Assembly: GCA_038110535.1 (NCBI GenBank)
Contig: JAYNJW010000004.1
Location: forward strand, 22,152 to 86,151
Source of the DNA: Chordibacter sp038110535
GTDB lineage: Bacteria > Verrucomicrobiota > Verrucomicrobiia > Opitutales > Seribacteraceae
Direction: 5' to 3'
Length of the DNA stretch: 64,000 nt
The number at the start of each line of letters is the position of its first letter. The stretch's first letter is position 1. A model generated the notes under the pieces. It saw only the letters and a list, made by a program, of their open reading frames with translations. It did no database searches and was not told the origin of the DNA. A program made the position numbers and the translations under genes. Below are positions 17,209 through 26,504 of this stretch, piece by piece.

Positions 17209-18333
17209 ATGTCTGATGTAGATAAGAGTTCAAAAACGGAGCCTCCTACAGAAAAGAAATTATCGGAAGCCAGATCAAGAGGGCAATTTGCGAAAGCGCC
17301 CGAAATCGGAATGACGGCGACTCTGCTTGCAGGCTTACTGGTCCTCTTTTTTTGGGCTCCCGGCAAAGCAGGTGAACTGATGCTTTTTACCAAATCTGTC
17401 TTTGAGAATTTGGATAGTATTCAGGCAACGCAGGAGGGAATGGCCAGCACCTTTGGCGATTCGTATTTGGCAATGGGATTGATTGTGTTGCCTATGTTGA
17501 TGGGATGTTTTCTCGCATCCTTATTGGCCGAAGGTCTTCAGACTGGCTTTAGTTTTACTCCCAAGGCCATTGAGCCACAGTTCAGTAAAATGAATCCGAT
17601 CAAAGGGATACAAAGAATTTGGGGTTTAAAAGGGCTTAAGGCATTCTTCGTCGATTTTTTAAAGTTTTTATTCATTGGTACGGTGGTGTGGTTGACCATC
17701 CTGATTTTTCTAAAAGACCCAATTTTTTATGCCCCAATCCCCATTCAACATATACCTGATTTCATTTACGAACTTTTGATCGTAATGTTTGCCCTTCTTG
17801 TACTAATGCTAATGGTCGTGGCGATCATCAATTTCATCATTAAAAAGAAAGAGCACACCGATGAAATGAAAATGACCAAACAGGAGGTAAAGGAAGAGCG
17901 CAAAAGTAAGGAAGTTTCTGAAGAAGTAAAATCGGCTCAAAGAAGAAAGGCCATGGAGATGGCTATGGGACAAAATCTGCAAGATGTATCGACCGCAGAT
18001 GTCGTGGTAACCAATCCTACTCACTACGCCGTGGCACTAAAATATGAAAAAGGCACGGATAATGCTCCAGTTGTGGTTGCGAAAGGTCATGACATGCTTG
18101 CACGGAGAATAAAATTGATAGCAAAAGAATTTGAGGTCCCCATGGTTGAGGATAAGCCTGTGGCACAAATGCTTTATGCTCTGGGAGTTGTGGGACAGCC
18201 TATTCCTTTCCAGCTCTATCAGGTTATTGCCAAGATACTTGCTGATGTTTACAAAAAACACTCGTACTATTTCCATCGATTGAAAGCGAGAAGGCTACTA
18301 TCACGTAGCCGATCTTCCGTACAGCTTGCCTAA
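17209..18333 (+). CDS. flhB: Flagellar export switch protein FlhB
   Basis: 374 residues. The N-terminus KTEPPTEKKLSEARSRGQFA is diagnostic, followed by four membrane helices and a cytoplasmic domain with the self-cleavage motif NPTH at residues 269-272. Cleavage between Asn and Pro permits the change from hook-type to filament-type export under FliK control. It ends one base into flhA (TAATG). Confidence 0.97.
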   Translation: MSDVDKSSKTEPPTEKKLSEARSRGQFAKAPEIGMTATLLAGLLVLFFWAPGKAGELMLFTKSVFENLDSIQATQEGMASTFGDSYLAMGLIVLPMLMGCFLASLLAEGLQTGFSFTPKAIEPQFSKMNPIKGIQRIWGLKGLKAFFVDFLKFLFIGTVVWLTILIFLKDPIFYAPIPIQHIPDFIYELLIVMFALLVLMLMVVAIINFIIKKKEHTDEMKMTKQEVKEERKSKEVSEEVKSAQRRKAMEMAMGQNLQDVSTADVVVTNPTHYAVALKYEKGTDNAPVVVAKGHDMLARRIKLIAKEFEVPMVEDKPVAQMLYALGVVGQPIPFQLYQVIAKILADVYKKHSYYFHRLKARRLLSRSRSSVQLA

Positions 18334-20579
18334 TGGAATTATTGCAAAAATTTCATCCCTTTTTTTCCCGCTTCAAAGGGAACTCTGATTTGGGGTTCAT
18401 TTTTGGTCTATTTGCCGCTGTTTTTTTGTTGGTTATTCCCATTCACAAAGATCTGCTTAGCGTACTGCTCGTTTTCAGTATCGCCATTTCCCTGCTCATT
18501 CTTCTCACCGTGGTCTATGTCAAAGAGCCACCTGAATTTTCAGTTTTTCCCACAATTCTATTGGCGGTTACTCTTTACCGGTTGGGGCTCAATGTTGCTT
18601 CCACCCGACTCATTCTGTTGGATGGGGATGCGGGGTCAGTTATCCAGTCTTTTGGCACCTTTGTGGTGGGGGGCAATTATGTGGTCGGTGCAGTCATTTT
18701 CTTTATTCTTGTCATTATTAATTTCGTAGTGATTACCAAGGGTGCCGGTCGAATTGCGGAAGTGACTGCCCGGTTTACTCTGGATGCAATGCCGGGTAAG
18801 CAAATGTCTATTGATGCAGAGATGAATGCGGGCATTATCACGGAGGCTCAAGCCCTGTCAAAACGGGCCAAGATTCAAAAAGATGCCGATTTTTACGGAG
18901 CGATGGATGGTGCCAGTAAATTTGTCCGAGGGGATGCTATTGCCGGCATATTCATTACTGTAGTCAATGTGATTGGAGGCATCTTGATCGGTTATTTTCA
19001 AAGGGAAATGGCGATTGCAGAGGCCCTTCAGTCCTACACTATACTATCGATAGGGGATGGTTTGGTTTCTCAGATTCCTGCCATTATTATCTCAATTGCT
19101 GCTGGTATTTTAGTTACCCGTTCTTCCGACGAAGCCAACTTGGGAGAATTCGTGGGTAAGCAGTTGACCATATACCCCCGTGCCATTGCTATCTCTGGGT
19201 TTTTGCTCCTTCTTTTCTCTGTTTTCCTTTCGGAAACATTTTGGCCCTTTTTCCTTTTGTCGGTAGCATGTTTTGGTATTGCTTATTATCTCTCCCAGCG
19301 AGCCCAGACCGCTTCCACTGTGGAGGAACTTGACCCTGCTCTATCGCATGTTGCTACCGGAAGTGGAGGACAACAACATTCCACTGGCGGCAAATCCCCT
19401 GATTCTGCACCTGCATCGCCCGAAGGTATACCGAGTAGCAGTGCAAGCATGGAGAAAGCTATCGAACAAGAAGTCTTCGCCTTGGAAATGGGGTATGGCT
19501 TATTAATTTTGGCCGATAAGGGCAAGGGAGGGGATCTACTTGAGCGGATTACAGGAGCCCGAACTAATTTTGCCAAGGAAATGGGAATGCTTTTACCCAC
19601 AATTGGGGTCAGAGATAATATCGAACTCGAACCCAATGAATACCGTTTTCTGCTTCGCGGAAAAGAAATCGCCCGATCCTCGGTTATGCCCGATCGTTTT
19701 TTAGCAATGAATATGGGTGGGGGTAATGATGATAAGCTGGATGGTGTCTCAACCATTGAGCCGGTCTTTGGCATTAAGGCAAAATGGGTTAGCGAAAAAG
19801 ACAAGAGGAAAGCGGAAGTTGAAGGATTCACTGTGGTCGATCCTTCCTCTGTCTTGGTCACCCATCTTTCCGACATTCTTAAGAAGTCGGCTTATTTGAT
19901 TCTTGAAAGAGAAGGGACTCAAAATTTACTTGACCTGATTAAAGACAAAAACCCAACCTTGGTCAGTGAATTGCTGCCTGATTTAGTCAGCGTTGGTATC
20001 ATCCAGCGCACCTTGCAGAATCTCTTAAGAGAAAGAATTCCGATCAAGAATTTAACTCTTATTTTGGAAACAATTGCCGATATGGCACCCATTACCAAAA
20101 ATCCGGATGATCTCTCTGAGCAGTCGAGAAAGCGTCTTGGCATGTATTTTGTTAAGGAATACGAAACTGAGCCCTCCAAGTTGGTGTCCATGACCTTGGA
20201 CCCAAAACTAGAACAAATTCTAGTTCAGCGGGTCAAAAAGAGTCAATTTGATGTTGGTTTAGCAATGGATCCGGATCTGACTCAGGGATTAATTGCTGAG
20301 ATTGTTCCAAAAATTGATGAAATGACAGATCAAGGCTTAACTCCCTGCTTGGTAACAACTGCAGATCTTAGGCTCGCATTGAGAAGATTTTTAGAACCCA
20401 GTTATCCGCAACTCGCGATTTTTGCCTACCAGGAAATTCCCGCTGAAACCATGGTTGAGCCTTTCGCATCCATCACCCTTCCACAATTTTCAATCCCTGA
20501 GAATTTCTCTGCTATGTCCGATCAGGGAACTGAGCATGATAAAGGTTTAGTGACCAATGAACCTCAACTGGTGAGCTAG
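18333..20579 (+). CDS. flhA: Flagellar export apparatus protein FlhA
   Basis: 748 residues. Eight membrane helices occupy the first half, with the FHIPEP-type loop (ARFTLDAMPGKQMSIDAEMN). A Ser/Gly/Pro linker near residues 335-375 leads to the large cytoplasmic domain that docks chaperone-substrate complexes. The linker is longer and more low-complexity than in enterobacteria. FlhA forms the nonameric export ring and uses the proton gradient. Confidence 0.97.
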   Translation: MELLQKFHPFFSRFKGNSDLGFIFGLFAAVFLLVIPIHKDLLSVLLVFSIAISLLILLTVVYVKEPPEFSVFPTILLAVTLYRLGLNVASTRLILLDGDAGSVIQSFGTFVVGGNYVVGAVIFFILVIINFVVITKGAGRIAEVTARFTLDAMPGKQMSIDAEMNAGIITEAQALSKRAKIQKDADFYGAMDGASKFVRGDAIAGIFITVVNVIGGILIGYFQREMAIAEALQSYTILSIGDGLVSQIPAIIISIAAGILVTRSSDEANLGEFVGKQLTIYPRAIAISGFLLLLFSVFLSETFWPFFLLSVACFGIAYYLSQRAQTASTVEELDPALSHVATGSGGQQHSTGGKSPDSAPASPEGIPSSSASMEKAIEQEVFALEMGYGLLILADKGKGGDLLERITGARTNFAKEMGMLLPTIGVRDNIELEPNEYRFLLRGKEIARSSVMPDRFLAMNMGGGNDDKLDGVSTIEPVFGIKAKWVSEKDKRKAEVEGFTVVDPSSVLVTHLSDILKKSAYLILEREGTQNLLDLIKDKNPTLVSELLPDLVSVGIIQRTLQNLLRERIPIKNLTLILETIADMAPITKNPDDLSEQSRKRLGMYFVKEYETEPSKLVSMTLDPKLEQILVQRVKKSQFDVGLAMDPDLTQGLIAEIVPKIDEMTDQGLTPCLVTTADLRLALRRFLEPSYPQLAIFAYQEIPAETMVEPFASITLPQFSIPENFSAMSDQGTEHDKGLVTNEPQLVS

Positions 20580-20580
20580 T

Positions 20581-21726
20581 ATGATTGCAGAGGATAAAGA
20601 CTTAACTGGGGAGATGAAACCGAAGAGATTTCGCTTGGTGGTTCGCTCTGCCGAAGAGGCCGTTCGCATGATCAGGGATAAACTTGGAGACAATGCCCGG
20701 GTTGTGTCTGTTCGTCAAACCGGTGGGGAGGGCTTAAAGCGTTTTATCTCCTCTCCCAAACTTGAGGTAATCGCCGAAGTTCCCCATCCGGAAGAGCCTT
20801 CCGATGCCCAAGATTTTGAAGCTAATCTCCCGGCTGACTCATCCGAAAATGAGGGGGTGGCTATTGAGGCGAAAACCCCAATGTCCAACCAGTTGGACCC
20901 AGCTACAGAACGGGAGGAATCTTCGCCCACCATAGAGGCAAACCTGGAGCAAGTTGACGCATTAAAAATCCTTACCAAGGCTGGTTTTGACGAGACTCTC
21001 ATATCGCAAATGAAATCCTGGCCCGAAGTGGGAAAATTAGATGACTTATCTTTGGCGGATGTGCTCAGGAAAGTGACACTGTGTCTATCCGACCGCTTCC
21101 AATCCACACCTTCCATGGCCTTGAGTAGTAAAATTGCTTTGCTTGGATCTCCCGGTGCGGGGAAAACAACCATGCTTTGCAAGCTTCTTGCCCATGAAGT
21201 TTTCATCAAAAAGAGAGTACCGATGGTTCTAAAGTTAGAAAATGGGGTACCTAATCCCGATGATTCGCTTAGAATTTTTTGTGAAGTGATCGGAGTAACT
21301 CTTTATCGGGAGGCTACAAAAATACCACCTGCCTCACTCGAGTCCCCACTCTTTATTGATATTCCTGGTATATCGATAAACAATGTCAGCGAGTGGTCAT
21401 CCATCAGCTCTTCGTTACAAGATCTTGGAGTTAATTCCCGTATTTTAGTGGTCAATGGGGCTTATGACGGGAGTGTTCTAACCAAGTGTATCCGCATAGG
21501 GAGCAACCTTGGTGCCACCCACTTGGCAATCACCCATTTTGATGAATTATCCAATGCATCAAAATTATGGCCATTCATTTTAGATTCTGGGCTTACTCCC
21601 TATTGTATTTCAACTGGCCAGAATGTAACCGGGGATTTTTCTTCTAATGTTTTGAATCAAATGATTGCGAAGTCCTTTCCAGAAAATTTGTATTCCCAAA
21701 CCTTTTCTTCCTACCAAAGAGCCTAA
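20581..21726 (+). CDS. flhF: FlhF-like SRP-family GTPase with divergent G motifs
   Basis: 381 residues. The N-domain FRLVVRSAEEAVRMIRDKLG followed by DNARVVSVR is typical of FlhF, and the P-loop is GSPGAGKTTMLCKL. The G3 motif, normally DTAGR, reads DIPGIS here, and the guanine-specificity motif TKxD reads THFDE. FlhF sets the place and number of polar flagella. These changes suggest weakened or altered GTP hydrolysis. It lies 1 bp after flhA, the classical position. Confidence 0.85.
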   Translation: MIAEDKDLTGEMKPKRFRLVVRSAEEAVRMIRDKLGDNARVVSVRQTGGEGLKRFISSPKLEVIAEVPHPEEPSDAQDFEANLPADSSENEGVAIEAKTPMSNQLDPATEREESSPTIEANLEQVDALKILTKAGFDETLISQMKSWPEVGKLDDLSLADVLRKVTLCLSDRFQSTPSMALSSKIALLGSPGAGKTTMLCKLLAHEVFIKKRVPMVLKLENGVPNPDDSLRIFCEVIGVTLYREATKIPPASLESPLFIDIPGISINNVSEWSSISSSLQDLGVNSRILVVNGAYDGSVLTKCIRIGSNLGATHLAITHFDELSNASKLWPFILDSGLTPYCISTGQNVTGDFSSNVLNQMIAKSFPENLYSQTFSSYQRA

Positions 21727-21729
21727 GTC

Positions 21730-22086
21730 ATGAATGATGATGCAAAATTTTTCTTTTTTCTTAGTGGTTTCTTCGGTTTTGTCTTTTTTTATTTCTTCTC
21801 ACTTTTTCTCAATCGTGACCCAATCCTCAGTCTCGTCTATGGATCTACAGGCTCGTTGTTCTTTGCTTTACTGGGAAGATCCCTCCTGATCTCCGCCCTC
21901 CGAAAAGTTCAAACCTCACGAGCGAGTCTTGAGAATGCAAGCAGTGATGGAGTGGAACCTACCAACACCGACAATTCAAGTGGCAAAGAAAAAAATCATG
22001 ATGTGCTCAAGAGTTCTTTAAAAGCTAATCAGGAGGCTGCTTCTGCCAAATCTCCAGATCTCCGGTCCCTTTCGACCAAGAAATGA
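21730..22086 (+). CDS. Small membrane protein between flhF and fliA
   Basis: 118 residues: two adjoining Phe-rich membrane helices in the first 55 residues, then a polar, probably disordered tail rich in Ser, Lys and Asn. I recognise no family. It occupies the place where flhG (the MinD-like partner of FlhF) normally sits, but it has no P-loop and is not FlhG. It starts 3 bp after flhF and overlaps fliA as ATGA, so it is part of the operon. Confidence 0.7.
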   Translation: MNDDAKFFFFLSGFFGFVFFYFFSLFLNRDPILSLVYGSTGSLFFALLGRSLLISALRKVQTSRASLENASSDGVEPTNTDNSSGKEKNHDVLKSSLKANQEAASAKSPDLRSLSTKK

Positions 22087-22886
22087 GTAATCTTGCCTCC
22101 AATCTTTGTCCTTCCGAGGATCGTGCGAAAAGGTTTCAGCAGGCAGCGGAAAATTATCGGCATGCCATGTCTAATGATAGGGAGCGTGACCAATGGATCG
22201 AAAATTATCTTCCTTTGGTCAAATCAATCGTCAACCGCTTGCGCTATCATTTTCCGGAAAATTATGAGACTGAAGATATGTATGGAATTGGTGTGCGCTC
22301 CTTAATACTTGCGGTCAACCGATTTGATCCCTCGAAGGGAAAATCATTTGGAAATTATGCGGCCCTACGCATTAAGGGGGGACTATTGGATGAGCTGAGG
22401 AAAATTGATCATTTACCTAGGGCCAACCGGGCTAAGGCGAAATCTCTTCAATCCACGATTTTGGAATTGGAACAGCTTTTGAACAGACCGCCAACCCCGG
22501 AAGAAATTTGCAAAGAATTGAAACTTTCCTCGGCTGAATACCAAAAACTTCTCAAGGAAACGCAGCCCATCGTCTTCGTACCTTTGGAATCGAAGTCTCC
22601 TTATTCGGATTCCGAAGATTATTCCACTTCGTTAAGTGATACCCTTCACGATCCGACAGAATCTTCTGCTTTTGATCAGGTGGAACGAAAAGAAAAAATC
22701 ACGATGTTGAGGGAGAGGATCAAAGAATTACCGGAGCAAAGCCAAAAAATTCTCATGCTTTACTATATCGAGGAATTGAGGTTGTCTGAAATTGCTCATG
22801 TCTTTAACTTGTCGGAAGGTCGAATTAGCCAGATATTATCACATTCAATTATTTCTCTACGAGCCAAGTTCCAAACATCCGAGTAA
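22083..22886 (+). CDS. fliA: Flagellar sigma factor FliA (sigma-28)
   Basis: 267 residues. Region 2 contains VKSIVNRLRYHF and YAALRIKGGLLDELRKIDHL, typical of FliA/WhiG. Region 4 has LPEQSQKILMLYYIEELRLS plus the helix-turn-helix LSEIAHVFNLSEGRISQI. It should drive late genes such as flagellin, which are not in this window. No FlgM anti-sigma gene is seen nearby. Confidence 0.95.
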   Translation: MSNLASNLCPSEDRAKRFQQAAENYRHAMSNDRERDQWIENYLPLVKSIVNRLRYHFPENYETEDMYGIGVRSLILAVNRFDPSKGKSFGNYAALRIKGGLLDELRKIDHLPRANRAKAKSLQSTILELEQLLNRPPTPEEICKELKLSSAEYQKLLKETQPIVFVPLESKSPYSDSEDYSTSLSDTLHDPTESSAFDQVERKEKITMLRERIKELPEQSQKILMLYYIEELRLSEIAHVFNLSEGRISQILSHSIISLRAKFQTSE

Positions 22887-22901
22887 CAACTATATAATAA
22901 T

Positions 22902-23762
22902 ATGCTCTTAACAATCGGAATCATTATTGTTTTTGTTTCCTGCATCGGTGGGTTTGCTGTTGCTGGAGGTAACCCTGTCAGCCTCATTCACGCCGGTGAA
23001 ATTATGATTATTTGTGGGATCGGTTTGGGCATCCTGGTCGTTTCCAGTCCCAAGAGCGTCTTGATGAGTCTGAAAAATGATATTTTGAAGGCGTTTAAAG
23101 GGGGCATTAGTGATCAGGGGAAATTCATTGATCTACTAGTTTTATTATATGAATTATTTATGCTGGGCATAAGAAAAGGGACACCGGCCTTGGATGAACA
23201 TGTGAGCGACCCTAACAACAGTTCAATCTTTACCAAGTACCCATCTTTTCTTAACGACCCGGGGTTGGTCGAATTTTTATGTAATTCCCTTCGTCCCATC
23301 GTGGATGGTCGCTGTAAGCCTGGTGAGATTGGAGGAATTCTAAAGTCTGAGTTAAGTAGTCGTGCATCGGAAGCCAGTAGATCAGTCAAGGCAATTGAGA
23401 TGATCTCTGACGCTCTTCCAGGAGTGGGAATTGTTGCGGCCGTTTTGGGCATCATCAATACGATGTCCAATCTTGAAGATCCTGAATCGGTCGGATACAA
23501 GGTTGCAGCTGCACTCAGTGGTACTTTCCTCGGAATCTTCCTCGCCTATGGGGTTGGAGTGCCCCTGGGTCGTTTGGTATCATTGAACCAGGGGCAGGAG
23601 ATGCTGTACTACCAAATTGTGGAAAGGACTGTATCGGGATTTGCCACCGGACTCTCTCCAATTATGGCCGTAGAAATTGGGCGTCGGTCATTGGATAAAC
23701 AAATCCAGCCGACCGCTGATGAATTGGAAGAAAAATGCAAAGATGCCGCTAAGGGCGGATGA
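22902..23762 (+). CDS. motA: Flagellar stator protein MotA
   Basis: 286 residues with four membrane helices, two near each end, and a cytoplasmic loop. The third-helix motif LPGVGIVAAVLGIINTM contains the conserved proline involved in ion-driven rotation, and the GAEIMIICG-like segment reads HAGEIMIICGIGLG. The length and the GG-rich N-terminus resemble the MotA class found with MotB. With MotB it forms the ion channel that powers rotation. Confidence 0.95.
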   Translation: MLLTIGIIIVFVSCIGGFAVAGGNPVSLIHAGEIMIICGIGLGILVVSSPKSVLMSLKNDILKAFKGGISDQGKFIDLLVLLYELFMLGIRKGTPALDEHVSDPNNSSIFTKYPSFLNDPGLVEFLCNSLRPIVDGRCKPGEIGGILKSELSSRASEASRSVKAIEMISDALPGVGIVAAVLGIINTMSNLEDPESVGYKVAAALSGTFLGIFLAYGVGVPLGRLVSLNQGQEMLYYQIVERTVSGFATGLSPIMAVEIGRRSLDKQIQPTADELEEKCKDAAKGG

Positions 23763-23787
23763 GGTCTAGTTTTTTCTCAGAGTAAGC

Positions 23788-24591
23788 ATGTTTACACTAC
23801 CTGCAAAGAGGCCCCGCAGATACTCCTTTGGTCATGGGGGTGCCTGGAAAGTTGCCTATGCCGATTTTGTGACCGGAATGATGTCTCTCTTTCTTGTTCT
23901 ATGGATTTTATCTCAGGATGAGGAAGTGATTATTGCCACAACTCGATTCTTTCGTGATCCTTACAAGGCGGGTGTGCCCAAATCGACCCCGGTGGAACAA
24001 AAAGATGCCCGTCCTGGTAGTATGGTCGATCAAATCGTGGGCCGGTCGGATACTACCATGAGAAATACCGATGATACTACTTCCATTGATATAGATGTGC
24101 TTCATCGAATTGCTCAGGATTGGTATCAACGGTTAAAGCTTCATGAAATTGATGATTCTACGATCCAATTGGAAGTTACTTCTGATGGCTTAAAAGTGAC
24201 TTTATACCATGGGGACGATAAGCCTATTTTTGAGTCCACCTCATCCAAACTTTCCGAACATGGCCGAAAGGTTATGCAAAGAATGTCCTGGCTCTTGTCC
24301 CAGCATGTTTTGGCGTACCGGATCGACTCTCATTCCCTAGATTTAGCTGATAAGGTCAAAAACCATGAACTGGCAGAATGGGAGTTATCTCTCTACCAGG
24401 CGGTTGAAATTAATAATGCCCTAGGGCATTATTCCGCTGGAGAATTAGATGGAAAGTTGGAAAGAATGACTGGTCACGGAGCTACCAAGCCAAACCGGGT
24501 TCGTTTTCCAAACCGACCCGATAAAAATAGGAGAGTAGAGATCAGTTTGGTTTTAGATGTGAGCAAGGAAGACTTGGCCCGCTATCGTTAG
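23788..24591 (+). CDS. motB: Flagellar stator protein MotB
   Basis: 267 residues. The start has GGAWKVAYADFVTGMMSLFL, with the ion-carrying aspartate in YADF at the base of a single membrane helix. The periplasmic OmpA-like domain is recognisable (FESTSSKLSEHGRKVMQRMS; late Arg in NRRVEIS), but the usual G-H-T-D core reads DSHSLD, so peptidoglycan contact may be altered. It follows motA by 25 bp. Confidence 0.9.
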   Translation: MFTLPAKRPRRYSFGHGGAWKVAYADFVTGMMSLFLVLWILSQDEEVIIATTRFFRDPYKAGVPKSTPVEQKDARPGSMVDQIVGRSDTTMRNTDDTTSIDIDVLHRIAQDWYQRLKLHEIDDSTIQLEVTSDGLKVTLYHGDDKPIFESTSSKLSEHGRKVMQRMSWLLSQHVLAYRIDSHSLDLADKVKNHELAEWELSLYQAVEINNALGHYSAGELDGKLERMTGHGATKPNRVRFPNRPDKNRRVEISLVLDVSKEDLARYR

Positions 24592-24608
24592 GTTTGGATA
24601 TTTAAAAA

Positions 24609-24872
24609 ATGGAGAGTTATTTAAAAGGGAGGGGCTATAAAGACCCCATAGAATCTGAAGATGCGAAGTTTCAAGGTTTCTTCGAAGGTAATAAATCATC
24701 TGCGGAGATGAAAAACAAAGATGATACCGAGCAAACTCCCAAGGAGAAGGAAGTGATTTACCAAGAGGAAGGATGCCCCAAGGTAGAGGTCATTTCAGAA
24801 GATGGCCGACCTAGCTCAATTGTAATTCATTTACCGGACGGCCGCTTGTTGGAGATCGATTGCCACTATTAA
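24609..24872 (+). CDS. Hypothetical small polar protein after motB
   Basis: 87 residues with no signal peptide or membrane segment. The first half is Lys/Glu/Asp-rich and probably disordered. The last about 30 residues may form a small beta unit (VEVISEDGRPSSIVIHLPDG, then LLEIDCHY). I recognise no family. It lies 17 bp after motB and is the last gene before the internal sigma-54 promoter. Confidence 0.55.
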   Translation: MESYLKGRGYKDPIESEDAKFQGFFEGNKSSAEMKNKDDTEQTPKEKEVIYQEEGCPKVEVISEDGRPSSIVIHLPDGRLLEIDCHY

Positions 24873-24926
24873 GTCTCTCCCCTTTGCCTTGGTCTGAAAG
24901 AAAGACTTAGGTAAATCGATTTTTAG

Positions 24927-24942
24927 TGGCACAAATATTGCT
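24927..24942 (+). promoter_or_regulatory. Sigma-54 (-24/-12) promoter of flgF and the distal flagellar genes
   Basis: TGGCACAAATATTGCT matches the RpoN consensus TGGCAC-N5-TTGCT at every fixed position, with GG (24928-24929) and GC (24940-24941) 12 bases apart. Predicted start of transcription is near 24952-24955, on the GTG start codon of flgF at 24954. It would allow flgF to csrA to be expressed independently of the flgB promoter. Confidence 0.85.
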
Positions 24943-24953
24943 TAACAGGATGT

Positions 24954-25715
24954 GTGAATTTATCTTTGTACGAAAATGCCTCTGCACTACGCGGTTTAGA
25001 GCAGTATCAAAATGTTATCGCCAATAATATCGCGGCCAGTCATGTAGCGGGATTCAAGAAGGTTGCGGTTTCTTTTGAGGGTGTCGATGGCGGGGAAATT
25101 GCCCGTTCTACTCATGGTCGCTTGCGAAATGAGATGCCTGGCTCTTTCCCGGTCATGAAGAATCAGGTCGATTTTAATGTGGGGGAATTAAAAGAAACGG
25201 ACAACCCTATGGATTTGGCCCTCCATGGAGATGGTTTTTTTGCCCTGATGAACGCCAATGGGGAAAGGGTTTACACCCGTGACGGTCAGTTTTACATAAA
25301 TTCAGTGGGTAGAATGGTGAACTCCATGGGGCATGAATTTGCAGATGAAGGTGGAAATACAATCGATTTGGTCCCAGGTGGCGGAAACCCATCGGTTGAC
25401 CAAGAGGGCCAAATTTTTCAGGGGGAACAACTCGTTGCGAAACTCGGAGTCTTTGTTTTTGATGAACCGGTTACTCAACTTCAAAAAGTGGGCGGCGGGT
25501 TTATTGCTAAAGATGAAAACCTCGAGCCCGAAGTTGCAGAACCTCAGTCCATCAAGATTATGCAAGGATTTTTAGAAAGCAGTAATGTTTCTGCGATCGA
25601 GGAAATGATTGGATTGATCGAAGTTTCCCGTGCTCACGAGGCAAACCAAAAAATGGTCCAAGCTTTTGACGAAAACATAGGCAAAGCAATTGGTGCACTT
25701 GGCCAAACTAGTTAA
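24954..25715 (+). CDS. flgF: Flagellar basal-body rod protein FlgF
   Basis: 253 residues. The GTG start gives MNLSLYENAS, which aligns with MNLSLYSGAT of flgG next door, so the start is secure even though it lies at the predicted transcript end. Rod signature: YQNVIANNIAASHVAGFKKV; C-terminal helix: SNVSAIEEMIGLIEVSRAHE. The core LALHGDGFFALMNANGERVY is FlgF/G-like. It is probably the proximal/middle rod protein by its place before flgG. Confidence 0.9.
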   Translation: MNLSLYENASALRGLEQYQNVIANNIAASHVAGFKKVAVSFEGVDGGEIARSTHGRLRNEMPGSFPVMKNQVDFNVGELKETDNPMDLALHGDGFFALMNANGERVYTRDGQFYINSVGRMVNSMGHEFADEGGNTIDLVPGGGNPSVDQEGQIFQGEQLVAKLGVFVFDEPVTQLQKVGGGFIAKDENLEPEVAEPQSIKIMQGFLESSNVSAIEEMIGLIEVSRAHEANQKMVQAFDENIGKAIGALGQTS

Positions 25716-25721
25716 TAAATT

Positions 25722-26504
25722 ATGAATCTATCACTCTATTCTGGGGCTACGGGCATGCAGGCCCAACAACTTAATCTCAATGTCATATCCAACAACATTG
25801 CCAATGTGAACACCACTGGCTACAAGAAGAACAAAATCGAATTCCAGGATCTTCTTTACCAGAATCCTCGCCAGTCTGGCGGGCAGACTGGTGCCGGTAA
25901 TGTCATCCCCACTGGGGTTGAAATGGGGAACGGAACGAAGGTGGTTTCAACAGCAAAAATTTTCACTCAAGGCCAACTTACTCAAACCAATGAGAAAATG
26001 GATGTTGCCATTGATGGAGGGGGCTTCTTTCAGGTTGAGCGGGCCGATGGAACTGAAGCTTACACCAGAGATGGAGCATTTAAAATAGGTCCAGATGGTC
26101 AAATTACCACAGCTGATGCTCTTCCTCTTGCTGCGGGATTACAGATCGATCCGGAAGTGACTAATGTGTTCATTTCTCCCACCGGTGAGGTTTCCATTGA
26201 AACCGCTGACGGCACCCAAATCATAGGACAGTTGGAATTGGTTCGCTTTCCCAACCCCTCGGGTTTGAAATCGCTGGGAGGTAATTTATACATCGAGACC
26301 GAAGCTAGTGGGCCCCCTGAAATTGGTGCACCTGGGGAGAACGGATTTGGAGTTTTGCAACAAGGATACTTGGAGATGTCCAATGTCAATGTGGTTGAGG
26401 AAATGGTCAACATGATCATTGCCCAACGGGCATACGAGGTGAACTCAAAATCTATCCAAACTTCCGATGACATGCTTTCCCGAGTCAATCAATTGAAACG
26501 ATAA
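25722..26504 (+). CDS. flgG: Distal rod protein FlgG
   Basis: 260 residues, the normal length. It has LNLNVISNNIANVNTTGYKK, the FlgG-specific FQDLLYQNPRQSGGQTGAGN region, and the C-terminal SNVNVVEEMVNMIIAQRAYE. FlgG builds the distal rod, around which the L and P rings encoded downstream assemble. Confidence 0.96.
   Translation: MNLSLYSGATGMQAQQLNLNVISNNIANVNTTGYKKNKIEFQDLLYQNPRQSGGQTGAGNVIPTGVEMGNGTKVVSTAKIFTQGQLTQTNEKMDVAIDGGGFFQVERADGTEAYTRDGAFKIGPDGQITTADALPLAAGLQIDPEVTNVFISPTGEVSIETADGTQIIGQLELVRFPNPSGLKSLGGNLYIETEASGPPEIGAPGENGFGVLQQGYLEMSNVNVVEEMVNMIIAQRAYEVNSKSIQTSDDMLSRVNQLKR

Noticed and set aside
22893..22898. TATAAT box upstream of motA
   Set aside because: No -35 element at the right distance, and it ends 3 bases before the motA ATG; the gene is inside an operon.
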